DNA of 64,000 nt from Streptomyces spiroverticillatus (GCA_014650415.1 BMUX01000012.1:215271-279270), one strand, 5' to 3'. Counted from the first letter of the stretch, positions 25,206-33,836 are shown. Notes: generated from the sequence alone by a model not told the origin. Translations and numbers: made by a program.

Positions 25206-25748
25206 ATGGGCGCGGCAGTCACGGCGGTCAGCAGCAACGGCACCTACACGTTCACCAAGCCCAACCGCGACAGCATCACCCTGCTCGCCGGGCTCGGCGT
25301 CGAGGGCGACGTCCACTGCGGGGAGACGGTCAAGCACCGTTCCCGCGTCGCCCAGGACCCCACGCAGCCCAACCTGCGCCAGGTCCACCTCATCCACGGG
25401 GAACTCTTCGACGAGGTACGGGAAGCGGGCTTCGACGTGACCCCCGGCCAGCTCGGCGAGAACGTCACCACCCGCGGCATCGACCTCCTCGCCCTGCCCA
25501 CCGGCACCCTGCTGAAGCTGGGCGACCAGGCGGTCGTGGAGGTCACCGGCCTGCGCAACCCCTGCCTCCAGATCGACACCTTCCAGGACGGGCTGCTCAA
25601 GCGGGTCGTGGGCCGCGACGCCGAGGGCAACATCGTCCGCAAGGCCGGAGTCATGAGCGTCGTGCGCACCGGCGGCGTGGTCCGCCCCGGCGACACCATC
25701 GCCGTCGAACTCCCCGCCGCCCCGCACAAGCCCCTCGAACGCGTCTGA
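25206..25748 (+). CDS. MOSC-domain protein
   Basis: A protein of 180 residues consisting of one MOSC domain, the fold at the C-terminus of molybdenum cofactor sulphurases. Typical blocks are GVEGDVHCGET near residue 31, QVHLIHGELFDE, GQLGENVTTRGIDLLALPTG and GLRNPCLQIDTFQDGLL, whose Cys is the conserved sulphur-carrying residue. Stand-alone MOSC proteins are thought to bind molybdenum cofactor or transfer sulphur. AGAAGGGGG precedes ATG 25206. A TAGGCT element at 25165-25170 could be a -10 box. Confidence 0.9.
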   Translation: MGAAVTAVSSNGTYTFTKPNRDSITLLAGLGVEGDVHCGETVKHRSRVAQDPTQPNLRQVHLIHGELFDEVREAGFDVTPGQLGENVTTRGIDLLALPTGTLLKLGDQAVVEVTGLRNPCLQIDTFQDGLLKRVVGRDAEGNIVRKAGVMSVVRTGGVVRPGDTIAVELPAAPHKPLERV

Positions 25749-25772
25749 CCTCCACGACAGGCCGCCCGCAGC

Positions 25773-25803
25773 GGCGGCACGGCCTCAGGACGGCCGTGCC
25801 GCC
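25773..25803. terminator. Bidirectional hairpin terminator
   Basis: A perfect 12-bp inverted repeat, GGCGGCACGGCC with its complement, has a 7-base loop, between the convergent MOSC and 281-residue genes. It overlaps the end of the latter. Confidence 0.65.
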
Positions 25804-26630
25804 AGCTTGTCCAGCGACTCCAGCAGCCCCGGCAGTTCCGTGCCCCGCCCCACCGGCAGGATCTCCCCGGGCTCGTCGTCCAGCAGCAGGAACGCGATGT
25901 CGTCGGTCCTGGCCACGAACGACCAGCCCGGACCGTCGGCCCGCAGCGTCCGCGCCTCGCCCGAGGCGAACGCCGAGCGCACCCGCCCGACCGGCGGCGG
26001 ATTTGCGACGTACCCGTGCAGCGCGTCGATCACCCGGCGCACCTGCGGATGCAACGCGCCCTCGCTGCCCTCGAACGTCTTTGAGTCGCTCTGCTCGTCC
26101 AGCTGGTCGCGCCAGGTCGCCCACTGCCGGGCGATCTCGTCCGCACCCAGCCGCCGCTGGGCCGGCCCCCACTGCTCGGTGTCCGGCGGCGTCAACAGCA
26201 GCCCGTCGGGGGAGTCGTCCGGCAGCTCGGGATCGTGCGGCTCCGGAACACCGGGAGCGGCGACCGCGAGCGCGAGCGGCCACCCGGGCAACGCCGCCAC
26301 CACCGAGCGCTCCGGCGGCGACAGGTCGTACTCCATGCCGCAGTCCCAGGACGCGATCGCCACCGCCACCAGCGACACATCGTCCACGACCACCGTCCAG
26401 CGCGCCCCGGTGCCGTCCTGGCCCAGCACCAGCCCGTAGCCGCGCTCGTCGGACACCAGGCCGAGCGCCCCGCATGCCTCGGGGAAGTCGTCGCCGAGCA
26501 CCGCCGGGAACTGCGCGGGCGTCAGCAGCACCGCCGTGAGGACGAACAGCTCGTCCTCCCCGGCAGCCTCCTCCCGCGCAGCAGCCACCTCCTGCGCGGT
26601 CTCTTCCCCGGCAGCTTCCGTCCCGGCCAC
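25785..26630 (-). CDS. Uncharacterised protein, actinobacterial type
   Basis: A protein of 281 residues beginning at GTG 26630, five bases after GGGAGG; the frame is open far upstream but that is shadow. The N-terminal 30 residues are Ala/Glu-rich and probably disordered. The remainder alternates beta strands and turns (YGLVLGQDGTGARWTVVVDD near residue 65; GWSFVARTDDIAFLLLDDEP near 245), with an acidic overall charge. It has no signal peptide or membrane span. I do not recognise a named family. Confidence 0.65.
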   Translation of the reverse strand: MAGTEAAGEETAQEVAAAREEAAGEDELFVLTAVLLTPAQFPAVLGDDFPEACGALGLVSDERGYGLVLGQDGTGARWTVVVDDVSLVAVAIASWDCGMEYDLSPPERSVVAALPGWPLALAVAAPGVPEPHDPELPDDSPDGLLLTPPDTEQWGPAQRRLGADEIARQWATWRDQLDEQSDSKTFEGSEGALHPQVRRVIDALHGYVANPPPVGRVRSAFASGEARTLRADGPGWSFVARTDDIAFLLLDDEPGEILPVGRGTELPGLLESLDKLAARPS

Positions 26631-26776
26631 AGCACCCTCCCCAGACGTTCGGTCGTCGGCGCACCTTAACCAGCGGGTAACCTGCGCGTCGAGAGGTGAC
26701 GGCCGATTCGCCGCAGACCCGCCGGACACTTCTCGCTCCGGCCTTTTGCCGAGGTCAGGCAGAGGGCGGCCCGTGG

Positions 26777-27073
26777 TCAGGCCGCAGGCAGCCCGAGCAG
26801 GCTGCGGGCCACCCGCTGCGGCTCCTCGTCGCGCTCCCGGGCGAGCGCGATCACCGCCCGGCACGCCAGCTCCGTCACCCCGAACGACAGCGCCTCGGGC
26901 GACACCCAGCCCGCGGCCTCGTCGCTGCGCGGCTCGTCGTCCTCCACACAGGCCGCCACGTACTCGGCGGCCGCCTCGAAGATGTTGTGCGGACGCCGGG
27001 CCCGGTGGGCCGACTCCTTCGCCGGACGGGGCTCCTGCGACCACTTGAAGAACCGGGCGATTCTGTTCAGCAT
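26777..27073 (-). CDS. Small hypothetical protein
   Basis: A protein of 98 residues starting MLNRIARFFKWSQ at ATG 27073; a GTG nine bases upstream is an alternative. The first 12 residues form an amphipathic basic helix; the rest is acidic and helical. It is divergent from the MpaB-type oxygenase across 166 bp. No known domain recognised. Confidence 0.5.
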   Translation of the reverse strand: MLNRIARFFKWSQEPRPAKESAHRARRPHNIFEAAAEYVAACVEDDEPRSDEAAGWVSPEALSFGVTELACRAVIALARERDEEPQRVARSLLGLPAA

Positions 27074-27239
27074 CCGCACCACATCCCCGTGAGCAGTAGA
27101 TCTCGGATGCTTCAAGTGTGCCCCGTGGCCGTAGAGTTGAGCCGCCTCGCGCCGTCCGCGATGGTGTGCACCAGGGCGTCGCACGGTGCGGCGCGGACTT
27201 GGACCGACCGCCGGAGGCGACCCGGCAGAAGGGCGACAC

Positions 27240-28130
27240 GTGGTGAAGCGCTACGACCGGCTCCAGCAGATCCGGCGACTCGACCCGGAGCAGGACTTCC
27301 TGCGGATCTACCGCCTGATGTCCACCTACGAATTCCCCTGGGACTTCACCCGGGCCCTGGAACTGGCCCTCTACCGCACCTACGCGGTCCCCTCCATCGG
27401 ACGGCTCCTCGCCGAGACCGCCGAACTCACCGACCGCTCGCAAAAGCGTTACGACGACACCGCACTGCTGCTGGACACCGTCGTGGAACACGGCTTCACC
27501 AGCGCCGAGGGCCGCACCGCCATCCAGCGCATCAACCGGATGCACCGCAGCTACGACATCAGCAACGACGACATGCGCTACGTCCTGTGCACGTTCGTCG
27601 TCACCCCCAAGCGCTGGATCGACGCCTACGGCTGGCGCAGGCTCAGCGACCACGAACTGCGCGCCTCCGCGGCGTACTACCGCACCCTCGGCGCCCACCT
27701 GGGCATCCGGGAACTGCCGCGCACCTACGAGGACTTCGAGCGCTGCCTCGACAGTTACGAGGCCGAGCGCTTCGGCTGGGACGAGGGCGCCCGCAAGGTC
27801 TCCGATGCGACGCTCGACCTGATGGGCTCCTGGTACGGGCCCCTCGCACCCCTCGCGAAGGGCGCCAGCCTCGCCCTCCTGGACGACCCGCTGCTGAGGG
27901 CCTTCCGCTACGAACGGCCGCACCCGGCGGCCCGGGCCGCCGTCCGGGGCGCACTGCGGCTGCGGGGCCGGGCGGTGCGCCTGCTGCCCCCGCGCAGCGC
28001 CCCGCACTACGCCCGCCAGAACCCGGAGATCAAGGGCTATCCGAACGGGTACGAGGTCGCCGCCCTCGGCACGTTCCCCGTGCCCGGCGTGCGCGGCTGC
28101 CCCGTGCCGCACAACCAGCGCACCCCGTAG
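27240..28130 (+). CDS. MpaB/Lcp-family oxygenase-like protein (DUF2236)
   Basis: A protein of 296 residues resembling the DUF2236 family, which includes latex-clearing protein and MpaB, b-type heme oxygenases. The GTG start at 27240 has AGAAGGG six bases upstream; GTG 27243 is equivalent. Recognisable features are the basic N-terminus (KRYDRLQQIRRLDPEQD), an internal INRMHRSYDISNDDMRYVL block, in which family members place the heme-binding region, and TFVVTPKRWIDAYGWR. It carries no signal peptide, so it is presumably cytoplasmic. Substrate unknown. Confidence 0.75.
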   Translation: MVKRYDRLQQIRRLDPEQDFLRIYRLMSTYEFPWDFTRALELALYRTYAVPSIGRLLAETAELTDRSQKRYDDTALLLDTVVEHGFTSAEGRTAIQRINRMHRSYDISNDDMRYVLCTFVVTPKRWIDAYGWRRLSDHELRASAAYYRTLGAHLGIRELPRTYEDFERCLDSYEAERFGWDEGARKVSDATLDLMGSWYGPLAPLAKGASLALLDDPLLRAFRYERPHPAARAAVRGALRLRGRAVRLLPPRSAPHYARQNPEIKGYPNGYEVAALGTFPVPGVRGCPVPHNQRTP

Positions 28131-28165
28131 CCGCGCACACCCGGCGCACCCCGTAGCGGCCCGGC

Positions 28166-28783
28166 TCAGCCCTCGCGGACGGCCAGCGCCAGATACCGGT
28201 CGTCCTCGTCGACGTACGACACAAGACGCCAGCCGGACGCCGCCAGGAGCGGCCGCAGCCGTGGCTCGGCCCGCAGGTCGTCGTCGGTCAGCTGCCGCTT
28301 CTGGTGCGCCGCGAGGGCGGCCCGGCCCACCGGGTGGAACAGCGCGAGCAGGCCGCCGGGACGCACCGTGCGGGCCAGTTCGCGCACGTTCTCCCCGGGG
28401 CTGGGCAGGTGCGAGACGAGCCCCGACCCGAACACCGCGTCCAGCACACCCGTGCCGAGCGGCAGCCGTGCCACATCGGCCCGCACCAGCAGGGCGCCGC
28501 GGTCACGCCCCCTGCGGACGGCCTCCGCCAGCATCTCCCGGGTGAGGTCGACGCCCAGCACCGTCCCGGCGGACCCCACCGCCTGTCGCAGGTACGGCAG
28601 CGCCCTCCCCGTACCGCAGCCGGCGTCCAGCACCACCGAACCCGCACGCAGCCCCAGGGAGGCGATCGCGGCCTCGAAGGCGGGACCGTCGTCGGGGAAG
28701 CGCTCGTCCCACCGTGCGGCGCGGGAACCGAAGAACTCCTGCACCTGCGTGTGGTCATGAACCCGCGTGTGGTCATTCGTCAT
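28166..28783 (-). CDS. Class I SAM-dependent methyltransferase
   Basis: A protein of 205 residues with the SAM-binding Rossmann motifs VVLDAGCGTGRALPYL near residue 48 and GVDLTREMLAEA, then an RADVARLPLG acidic loop and a VRPGGLLALFHPVGR strand. The N-terminus (MTNDHTRVHDHTQ) is coded by a short duplicated stretch. It resembles the Methyltransf_11/25 group; the substrate cannot be read. ATG 28783 is chosen because longer starts run into a His/Cys-rich, non-conserved-looking region. Divergent from the conservon genes. Confidence 0.85.
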   Translation of the reverse strand: MTNDHTRVHDHTQVQEFFGSRAARWDERFPDDGPAFEAAIASLGLRAGSVVLDAGCGTGRALPYLRQAVGSAGTVLGVDLTREMLAEAVRRGRDRGALLVRADVARLPLGTGVLDAVFGSGLVSHLPSPGENVRELARTVRPGGLLALFHPVGRAALAAHQKRQLTDDDLRAEPRLRPLLAASGWRLVSYVDEDDRYLALAVREG

Positions 28784-28929
28784 ACCCACATGATCCCCCT
28801 GGGACACCGTGCAGCCACATTGCGCCGCCTTTCGAAACGAGCCCCGGGAAGCCATGGCCCCGGGACTACCGTCCACATCCCACGGGGCGCAGCGCGCCGC
28901 ACCCAGGCCGGAGCCGGAGAGACCCACGG

Positions 28930-29334
28930 ATGATCGAGCATCAGAGGGCAGCCGAAGGCGCCAACCAGTGGTACGACGCCGAGGCGGGCCCCCTCGTCCG
29001 CCCCTACGCCAACACCGGTGTGCGCGCCGCCACCGGCGCGGTGCGCCAGGACCTCGACCTGGTCGCCCACCTCACCGCCACCCCCGGAGCCGGCGCACCG
29101 GATGCCTCCCTCCTCGGCCGCGAGCACCAGGCCCTGCTGTCGCTGTGCCGCAGCGGCACGCACACCGTCGCGGACCTCGCCTCGTCGGCGGGGCTGCCCA
29201 CCGGCGCCGTACGCACCCTGCTCAACGACCTCATCAGTGCGGGCCAGTTGGAGCTGCGCGGAGCGGCCCGGCCCACCGCCCTGCCCGCGGAACTCCCCTT
29301 GCAGGACGTCATCGACGCCCTGCGCGCCCTGTGA
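28930..29334 (+). CDS. Conservon protein of the CvnC type (DUF742)
   Basis: A protein of 134 residues with the DUF742 pattern: HQALLSLCRSGTHTVADLAS, then AGLPTGAVRTLLNDLISAG (a winged-helix-like core) and a LPLQDVIDALRAL end. In conservons, CvnC works with a roadblock protein (CvnB), a Ras-like GTPase (CvnD) and a membrane histidine kinase-like protein (CvnA) in a G-protein-like signalling complex at the membrane. Here it is the first gene, 70 bp ahead of the GTPase, and no CvnA gene precedes it. Confidence 0.85.
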   Translation: MIEHQRAAEGANQWYDAEAGPLVRPYANTGVRAATGAVRQDLDLVAHLTATPGAGAPDASLLGREHQALLSLCRSGTHTVADLASSAGLPTGAVRTLLNDLISAGQLELRGAARPTALPAELPLQDVIDALRAL

Positions 29335-29404
29335 AGGCCACCGACGACCGCCCCCTTGCCGGGCGGGTCGCCCCGACCTCAGACCACCTCCGAAGGAAGC
29401 ACCC

Positions 29405-30070
29405 ATGGCCCTCGACCGCAGCGACCGCCCGGACAGCACCGACCTCCCCGACGCCACCGACACCACGGACGTCCGGGCCGAAGCCGATGCCGAAGGGGAC
29501 AGCGCTCCGCTCGCGCTGAAAATACTGGTTGCGGGCGGATTCGGCGTCGGCAAGACCACCCTGGTCGGCTCGGTGAGCGAGATACGCCCGCTGCGCACCG
29601 AGGAAATACTCAGTGAGGCCGGGGAGTCGGTGGACGACACCGCCGGCCTCGACCACAAGGCGGCGACCACCGTCGCCATGGACTTCGGACGCATCACCAT
29701 CCGCTCCGGGCTCTCCCTCTACCTGTTCGGCACCCCGGGGCAGGACCGCTTCTGGTTCCTGTGGGACGACCTCTCGCAAGGGGCGCTCGGCGCCGTCGTC
29801 ATCGCCGACACCCGCAGACTCGCCGACAGTTTCTTCGCGGTGGACTACTTCGAGGACCGCCGCATCCCCTTTGTCGTCGCGGTCAACTGCTTCGCCGGCA
29901 CCCAGACCTACGGGGCGCTCGAAGTCTCCCGTGCGCTCGACCTCGACCGAGGCACCCCCGTCGTGCTGTGCGACGCCCGCGACCGCGACTCCGGCAAGGA
30001 GGTGCTGATCCGGCTGGTCGAGTACGCGGGCCGGGTGCACACCGCGCGCATGCTCGACGCGATGAGCTGA
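29405..30070 (+). CDS. Conservon Ras-like GTPase of the CvnD type
   Basis: A protein of 221 residues. After a 38-residue acidic N-terminus it has a G1 P-loop (GGFGVGKTTLVGSVSEI), a DDTAGLDHKAATTVAMDFGR effector-like region and a G3 motif (FGTPGQDRF). The G4 position reads VAVNCF rather than NKxD, as usual in CvnD proteins. It binds and hydrolyses GTP in a complex with CvnB and CvnC. ATG 29405 has GGAAG upstream. Confidence 0.9.
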   Translation: MALDRSDRPDSTDLPDATDTTDVRAEADAEGDSAPLALKILVAGGFGVGKTTLVGSVSEIRPLRTEEILSEAGESVDDTAGLDHKAATTVAMDFGRITIRSGLSLYLFGTPGQDRFWFLWDDLSQGALGAVVIADTRRLADSFFAVDYFEDRRIPFVVAVNCFAGTQTYGALEVSRALDLDRGTPVVLCDARDRDSGKEVLIRLVEYAGRVHTARMLDAMS

Positions 30071-30259
30071 CTTCGTCTCCCCTTCCTCCCCTTCCTCCCC
30101 TTCGACCGCCGAATTTTCCTCCGCCTGCCGGAACTCCCGCCTCCCGTACACCGCTTGGTGATCCCGATCTGCTTGCCGCTGCGGCGACTGTGGGTAAGGC
30201 TTGCGGGAGAACAGGGGAAAACGGGAAACGGGGAACGACCGAGCGGGGAGAGCCGAAAC

Positions 30260-30655
30260 ATGGCACTGAGCAAGGGACTTGACTGGCTGCTCGACGACCT
30301 GACCAACCGGATCCAGCACATCCGGCACGCACTGGTCCTGTCCAATGACGGACTGGTGACCGGGGCGAGTTCCGGGCTGGCACGGCCCGACGCGGAGCAT
30401 CTCGCCGCGGTCTCCTCGGGGCTGCACAGCCTGGCGAAGGGCTCCGGGCGGCATTTCGGGGCCGGGAAGGTGCGCCAGACGATGATCGAGTTCGACGACG
30501 GAATCCTCTTCGTCACCGCTGCGGGCGAAGGCAGCTGTCTGTGCGTACTGGGGGCCGCCGAGGCCGACTTCGGGCAGGTCGCCTACGAGATGACGCTGCT
30601 CGTCAACCGGGTCGGTGAACATCTCAAGGTGGATGCGCGCCAGCCGGGAATCTGA
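30260..30655 (+). CDS. Conservon roadblock/LC7 protein of the CvnB type
   Basis: A protein of 131 residues of the roadblock/LC7 family: LDWLLDDLTNRIQHIRHAL, LSNDGLVTGASSGL, then a MIEFDDGILFVTAAGEGSCL strand pair. CvnB proteins dimerise and regulate the cognate GTPase. It lies 189 bp downstream of the GTPase gene, whereas CvnB normally precedes CvnC; a separate promoter upstream is possible (TTGCCG near 30172 and TAAGGC 16 bases later). GGGGAGAGCC precedes the ATG. Confidence 0.9.
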   Translation: MALSKGLDWLLDDLTNRIQHIRHALVLSNDGLVTGASSGLARPDAEHLAAVSSGLHSLAKGSGRHFGAGKVRQTMIEFDDGILFVTAAGEGSCLCVLGAAEADFGQVAYEMTLLVNRVGEHLKVDARQPGI

Positions 30656-30670
30656 CTGACCTGCACGAAC

Positions 30671-30705
30671 GCGCTCGGCCTGAGAGTTATCCACAGGCCG
30701 AGCGC
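30671..30705. terminator. Hairpin terminator with DnaA-box-like loop
   Basis: A perfect 11-bp inverted repeat, GCGCTCGGCCT with its complement, encloses 13 bases 15 bp after the roadblock stop. The loop and first base of the right arm read TTATCCACA (30687-30695), a match to a DnaA box. Confidence 0.65.
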
Positions 30706-30769
30706 GATCCGGCCCTTCCGGGCTACGGTCGTCACCGAGAGTAATTCACAACTCACGGGGAGGACCGTC

Positions 30770-31783
30770 ATGGTCGTACAGAACGCAGTCGCACAGAACA
30801 CAGTCGTACGGAACGCCGCCGTGCCGACCGCGAGCGAGCAGCTCTGGGGCGCGAGAGACGTGAACAGGGCGGTGCACGAGACCGTCACCGCCGTGCGCGC
30901 GGCCCAGGAACTGGGCCTGAAGAAGCACGAGTTCGACCTCGCGGTGCAGCTCGGCCGCATCCGCACCGTCGCCGACCTCGACGGCGGACGGCGCCGGGTC
31001 GCCCGCGAAGAGGTCGACCGGCTCCTGGAGCTGGACCTGCGGGCCACCCCGCTCCGGGAACGGCTGCGCACGGCGGGAACGAGCGAGGGCGCCACACTCC
31101 TGAACATCGGCCGCGCCCGCTTCACCGGACTCGCCCGCGCCGGATACCTGCAACCCGTCCGCTTCTACCTCAACCGCTACCGGGCGGTCGTCTGGCTCTA
31201 CCTCGTCGAGGAACTGGCCGACTTCGCCGCCCGCCACCCCGAACTGCTCCGCGGCCACTACCCGGACACCATGCGCGCCGCGCTCGCCGCCGGGGAGGAC
31301 CGCAGGCCACGGAACTGGCGCAGCCGACGGCTCGGCCAACTGCTGGCCAGGACCGAGGACCCCTGGGAGCAGGCCGCGATCTTCAGCTCACTGCTGGCAC
31401 CGGACCGGGTCGCCCGCGTGGTGGACGCCCCGCACGAGGCGGACCGGCTCGCCGCACTGAGGGCCGGACTCGTCGCGGCCGAGCCGCGCAGCCCCGCCGC
31501 CCGCGAGGCCGTACGCACGCTGCTGGTGGCCGACGACCCCGACGAGATCGACTGGATCGTGCTGAACCTGGCGATCTCGCTCAACGAGGCCCGGTCCAAG
31601 GACACCGGGAGCGCCCCGCAGCGCCCGGCGTGCGAGGGTCCGACGGCCCGCCGCCCCGCACGGCACACCGGGCTCCGCCTGCTGCGCGGCCTGGAGCGGA
31701 TGCCCTCGTGGCGGCCCTGGCGGGCGTTGCCGAGGAGGTGGAGCAGGGGGAGCCGGAAGCCGCAGGCGCATGAGGCACACTGA
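30770..31783 (+). CDS. DUF6397-like protein with two MerR/HTH-like segments
   Basis: A protein of 337 residues. Residues 28-75 contain a short helix-turn-helix-like block (VRAAQELGLKKHEFDLAVQL), a linker, and near 110 a second one (TLLNIGRARFTGLARAGYLQ). The middle is helical and the last 60 residues are highly basic (RSRGSRKPQ end). I associate this layout with the Streptomyces-specific DUF6397 family; function unknown, nucleic-acid binding plausible. ATG 30770 follows GGGGAGGACC. It may be cotranscribed with the zinc-finger-like gene 5 bp downstream. Confidence 0.72.
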   Translation: MVVQNAVAQNTVVRNAAVPTASEQLWGARDVNRAVHETVTAVRAAQELGLKKHEFDLAVQLGRIRTVADLDGGRRRVAREEVDRLLELDLRATPLRERLRTAGTSEGATLLNIGRARFTGLARAGYLQPVRFYLNRYRAVVWLYLVEELADFAARHPELLRGHYPDTMRAALAAGEDRRPRNWRSRRLGQLLARTEDPWEQAAIFSSLLAPDRVARVVDAPHEADRLAALRAGLVAAEPRSPAAREAVRTLLVADDPDEIDWIVLNLAISLNEARSKDTGSAPQRPACEGPTARRPARHTGLRLLRGLERMPSWRPWRALPRRWSRGSRKPQAHEAH

Positions 31784-31788
31784 TCGAC

Positions 31789-32004
31789 GTGTCTTCTCCT
31801 CGCCGAGTCTGCCCCGTGTGCCGTCGTGAGATCGCCGTCGTCGCCGCACGCTTCGCCCGCCACGACCCGCCGGGGGCGCGAGGCACCACGGAGCTGATCT
31901 CCTGCCCCGGCTCGCGCACCACCGCACCCCTCGGCTCGGCCGTGCAAGCGTCTCTGGACGGCTACGCGGTGCCGGAGTTCCCCGGTCAGCTCCCGCTGTT
32001 CTGA
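31789..32004 (+). CDS. Small zinc-finger-like protein
   Basis: A protein of 71 residues starting at GTG 31789. It has CPVC near residue 8, a downstream His (FARHDPPG) and one more Cys (LISCPGS), arranged like a small zinc knuckle, and ends PEFPGQLPLF. It starts 5 bp after the DUF6397-like gene, and its 3' end overlaps the convergent YchJ gene by 19 bp. Function unknown. Confidence 0.65.
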   Translation: MSSPRRVCPVCRREIAVVAARFARHDPPGARGTTELISCPGSRTTAPLGSAVQASLDGYAVPEFPGQLPLF

Positions 32005-32477
32005 CCGTCCAGGTACGTCCACTGCCCGTCGACCCGTACGAACCGGCTCACCTCGTGCTGACTGTCGGCCTCGCCCTCGTGGACGTAGTGCGCACGGAAC
32101 TCCACGACCCCCTCCTGGTGGAAGGCGCTGCCGCCCTCAGTGCGGAGAATGTCCAGCCCGGTCCACCGCACGGCGGGATCCAGGTCCAGGTCGGCCGGCC
32201 GGGCACTCGGATGCCAGGTCCGCAGGAGGTAGGGCACGTCGAGGACCACGAAGGCGCAGTAGCGGGAGCGCATCAGACGCTCGGCGGTGGGCGCGGAGGC
32301 GTCCCCGCGGTGAAACCGGCCGCAGCAGTCCCCGTAGGACTCCGCCCGCCCGCACGGGCAGGGCACGGCGGGGTCGGTCGGGGCAGGCGCCGGAGCGGGC
32401 GCGGGCCGGGCCGGGCGAGAAGGCTCCGTACGCGAGGACTGCGTACGGGAACGACGGGAACGTGAGGCTTTGGACAT
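31986..32477 (-). CDS. YchJ-family protein with SEC-C motif
   Basis: A protein of 163 residues. After a 36-residue Pro/Ala/Arg-rich tail comes the SEC-C zinc motif VPCPCGRAESYGDCCGRFH, followed by a YchJ domain (AERLMRSRYCAFVVLD, DPAVRWTGLDIL, then GVVEFRAHYVHEG). The YchJ domain resembles NTF2-like folds; function in the cell is unknown. ATG 32477 (MSKASRS) is the first good start. Confidence 0.88.
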   Translation of the reverse strand: MSKASRSRRSRTQSSRTEPSRPARPAPAPAPAPTDPAVPCPCGRAESYGDCCGRFHRGDASAPTAERLMRSRYCAFVVLDVPYLLRTWHPSARPADLDLDPAVRWTGLDILRTEGGSAFHQEGVVEFRAHYVHEGEADSQHEVSRFVRVDGQWTYLDGQNSGS

Positions 32478-32530
32478 GCCCCCATCCTCCCCGACCCGGC
32501 CACGCCGCTGCCCCGGGGCCATCCCGCAGC

Positions 32531-32905
32531 TCAGAGCCCGCCGCGGAGCTGCTCCCACTCGCGGCGGTCGCGCTTGGTCGGGCGGCCCGTGCCGCGGTCG
32601 CGGATGCCCGCGCCCATCACCTCGCGCGGAGGGCGCGGCGCGCTCTTGTCGACGTACGCCTCGGCGGCCGGAGCGGCCCCCACGCGCTTGCGGATCAGCT
32701 GGGACACGATGACGACGCGCTCCCAGCCCTCCTGCCGCACCCGTACCTCGTCGCCGATCCGCACCGCCTGCGCGGGCTTGACCCGCTCGCCGTTGATGCG
32801 CACGTGCCCGGCCCGGCAGGCCGCAGCGGCTGCCGACCGCGTCTTCGCCAGCCGCACCGACCAGACCCAGCTGTCGACCCGTACCGTTCCCGTCTCCGAA
32901 GCCAT
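32531..32905 (-). CDS. S4-domain RNA-binding protein (Hsp15-like)
   Basis: A protein of 124 residues with an S4 RNA-binding domain at residues 8-65 (VRVDSWVWSVRLAKTRSAAA, then CRAGHVRINGERVKPAQAVR), followed by a basic tail with TGRPTKRDRREWEQL. This is the layout of heat-shock protein 15, which binds stalled 50S ribosomal subunits in E. coli. It lies 10 bp from the esterase gene on the same strand. Confidence 0.88.
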   Translation of the reverse strand: MASETGTVRVDSWVWSVRLAKTRSAAAAACRAGHVRINGERVKPAQAVRIGDEVRVRQEGWERVVIVSQLIRKRVGAAPAAEAYVDKSAPRPPREVMGAGIRDRGTGRPTKRDRREWEQLRGGL

Positions 32906-32915
32906 GCGGGCCAGC

Positions 32916-33836
32916 CTAATGCCGCAGCGCCTCGCGCAAGGCGGTCAGTGACGGCTGGGCCGCCGCCCGGCAGGACGGCAGGAGGTCCGCGAAGTTCAGG
33001 AAGCCGTGGACCATCTCCTCCTGGACGTCCAATTGCGTGGGCACCCCGGCCGCGCGCAGTTGCCCGGCGTAAGCGATGCCCTCGTCCAGCAGGGGATCGT
33101 TGCCCGCCACCAGGACGTACGCGGGAGCCAGCCCCGAAAGGTCGTCGGCGAGCGACACGGCACCGTACGGCACCGCTTCCCGGCGGGAGATCGCGCCGAA
33201 GTGGTGCCGGTGGAAGAACGCCATGGCCTGCGCCCCCAGCATCGCGGCGTCGGCGAAGCGCTTGCGCGAGGGGGTCTCGTCCAGGCCGGTCGCCGGGTAC
33301 CAGAGCAGTTGCAGCACCGGCTGCGGAACCCCCCGGTCACGGGCCATCAGGCAGACCCCGGCCGTGATCGACGCCCCCGCGCTGTCCCCGGCGAGGGCGA
33401 TGCGCGACGGGTCGCCGCCCCACTCCCGGGCGTGCTCCCGCGCCCACACGTACGCGGCGAACCCGTCCTCCAGGGCGGCCGGGAAGGCGTGTTCGGGGGA
33501 GAGCCGGTAGTCGACCGCCATGACGATCGAGCCGCTCTCCTTCGCCGTCGTACGGCACAGCGCGTCGTGGCTCTCCAGGTCACCGATCACGAACCCGCCG
33601 CCGTGGCAGAAGACGGTGACGGGCAGATCCGGGTCGGCAGAGGGGTGGTAGAAGCGCACCGGGATCTCGCCGCCCGGTCCCGGAATGACACCGTCCTCGA
33701 CCTTCGGCAGCGGCGTCGTGACCGGCAGCAGGGCGAGCCGTGCCGCCGACTGCTCGCGGAAGGAGACCGGGTCCAACGACCAGTCCAACTGCGGAACCTG
33801 ATCCAGAAACTGCTCGAGCGCGGGCTCGATCGGCAT
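32916..33836 (-). CDS. Alpha/beta hydrolase, hormone-sensitive lipase type
   Basis: A protein of 306 residues of the HSL/arylacetamide deacetylase family of esterases. The oxyanion motif HGGGF, the nucleophile elbow AGDSAGAS, a DPLLDEG segment with the acidic residue and VHGFLNF with the catalytic His are all present, and YRLSPEH fits the family. It has no signal peptide, so is cytoplasmic. Natural ester substrate unknown. ATG 33836 is preceded by a weak purine run. Confidence 0.9.
   Translation of the reverse strand: MPIEPALEQFLDQVPQLDWSLDPVSFREQSAARLALLPVTTPLPKVEDGVIPGPGGEIPVRFYHPSADPDLPVTVFCHGGGFVIGDLESHDALCRTTAKESGSIVMAVDYRLSPEHAFPAALEDGFAAYVWAREHAREWGGDPSRIALAGDSAGASITAGVCLMARDRGVPQPVLQLLWYPATGLDETPSRKRFADAAMLGAQAMAFFHRHHFGAISRREAVPYGAVSLADDLSGLAPAYVLVAGNDPLLDEGIAYAGQLRAAGVPTQLDVQEEMVHGFLNFADLLPSCRAAAQPSLTALREALRH

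Noticed and set aside
28118..28156. 13-bp direct repeat GCGCACCCCGTAG at the oxygenase gene end
   Set aside because: Short repeat at a stop codon with no link to a mobile element; probably chance or minor slippage.
30687..30695. DnaA box as sign of a replication origin
   Set aside because: A single box in a terminator loop; no cluster of boxes and no dnaA, dnaN or parAB genes nearby.
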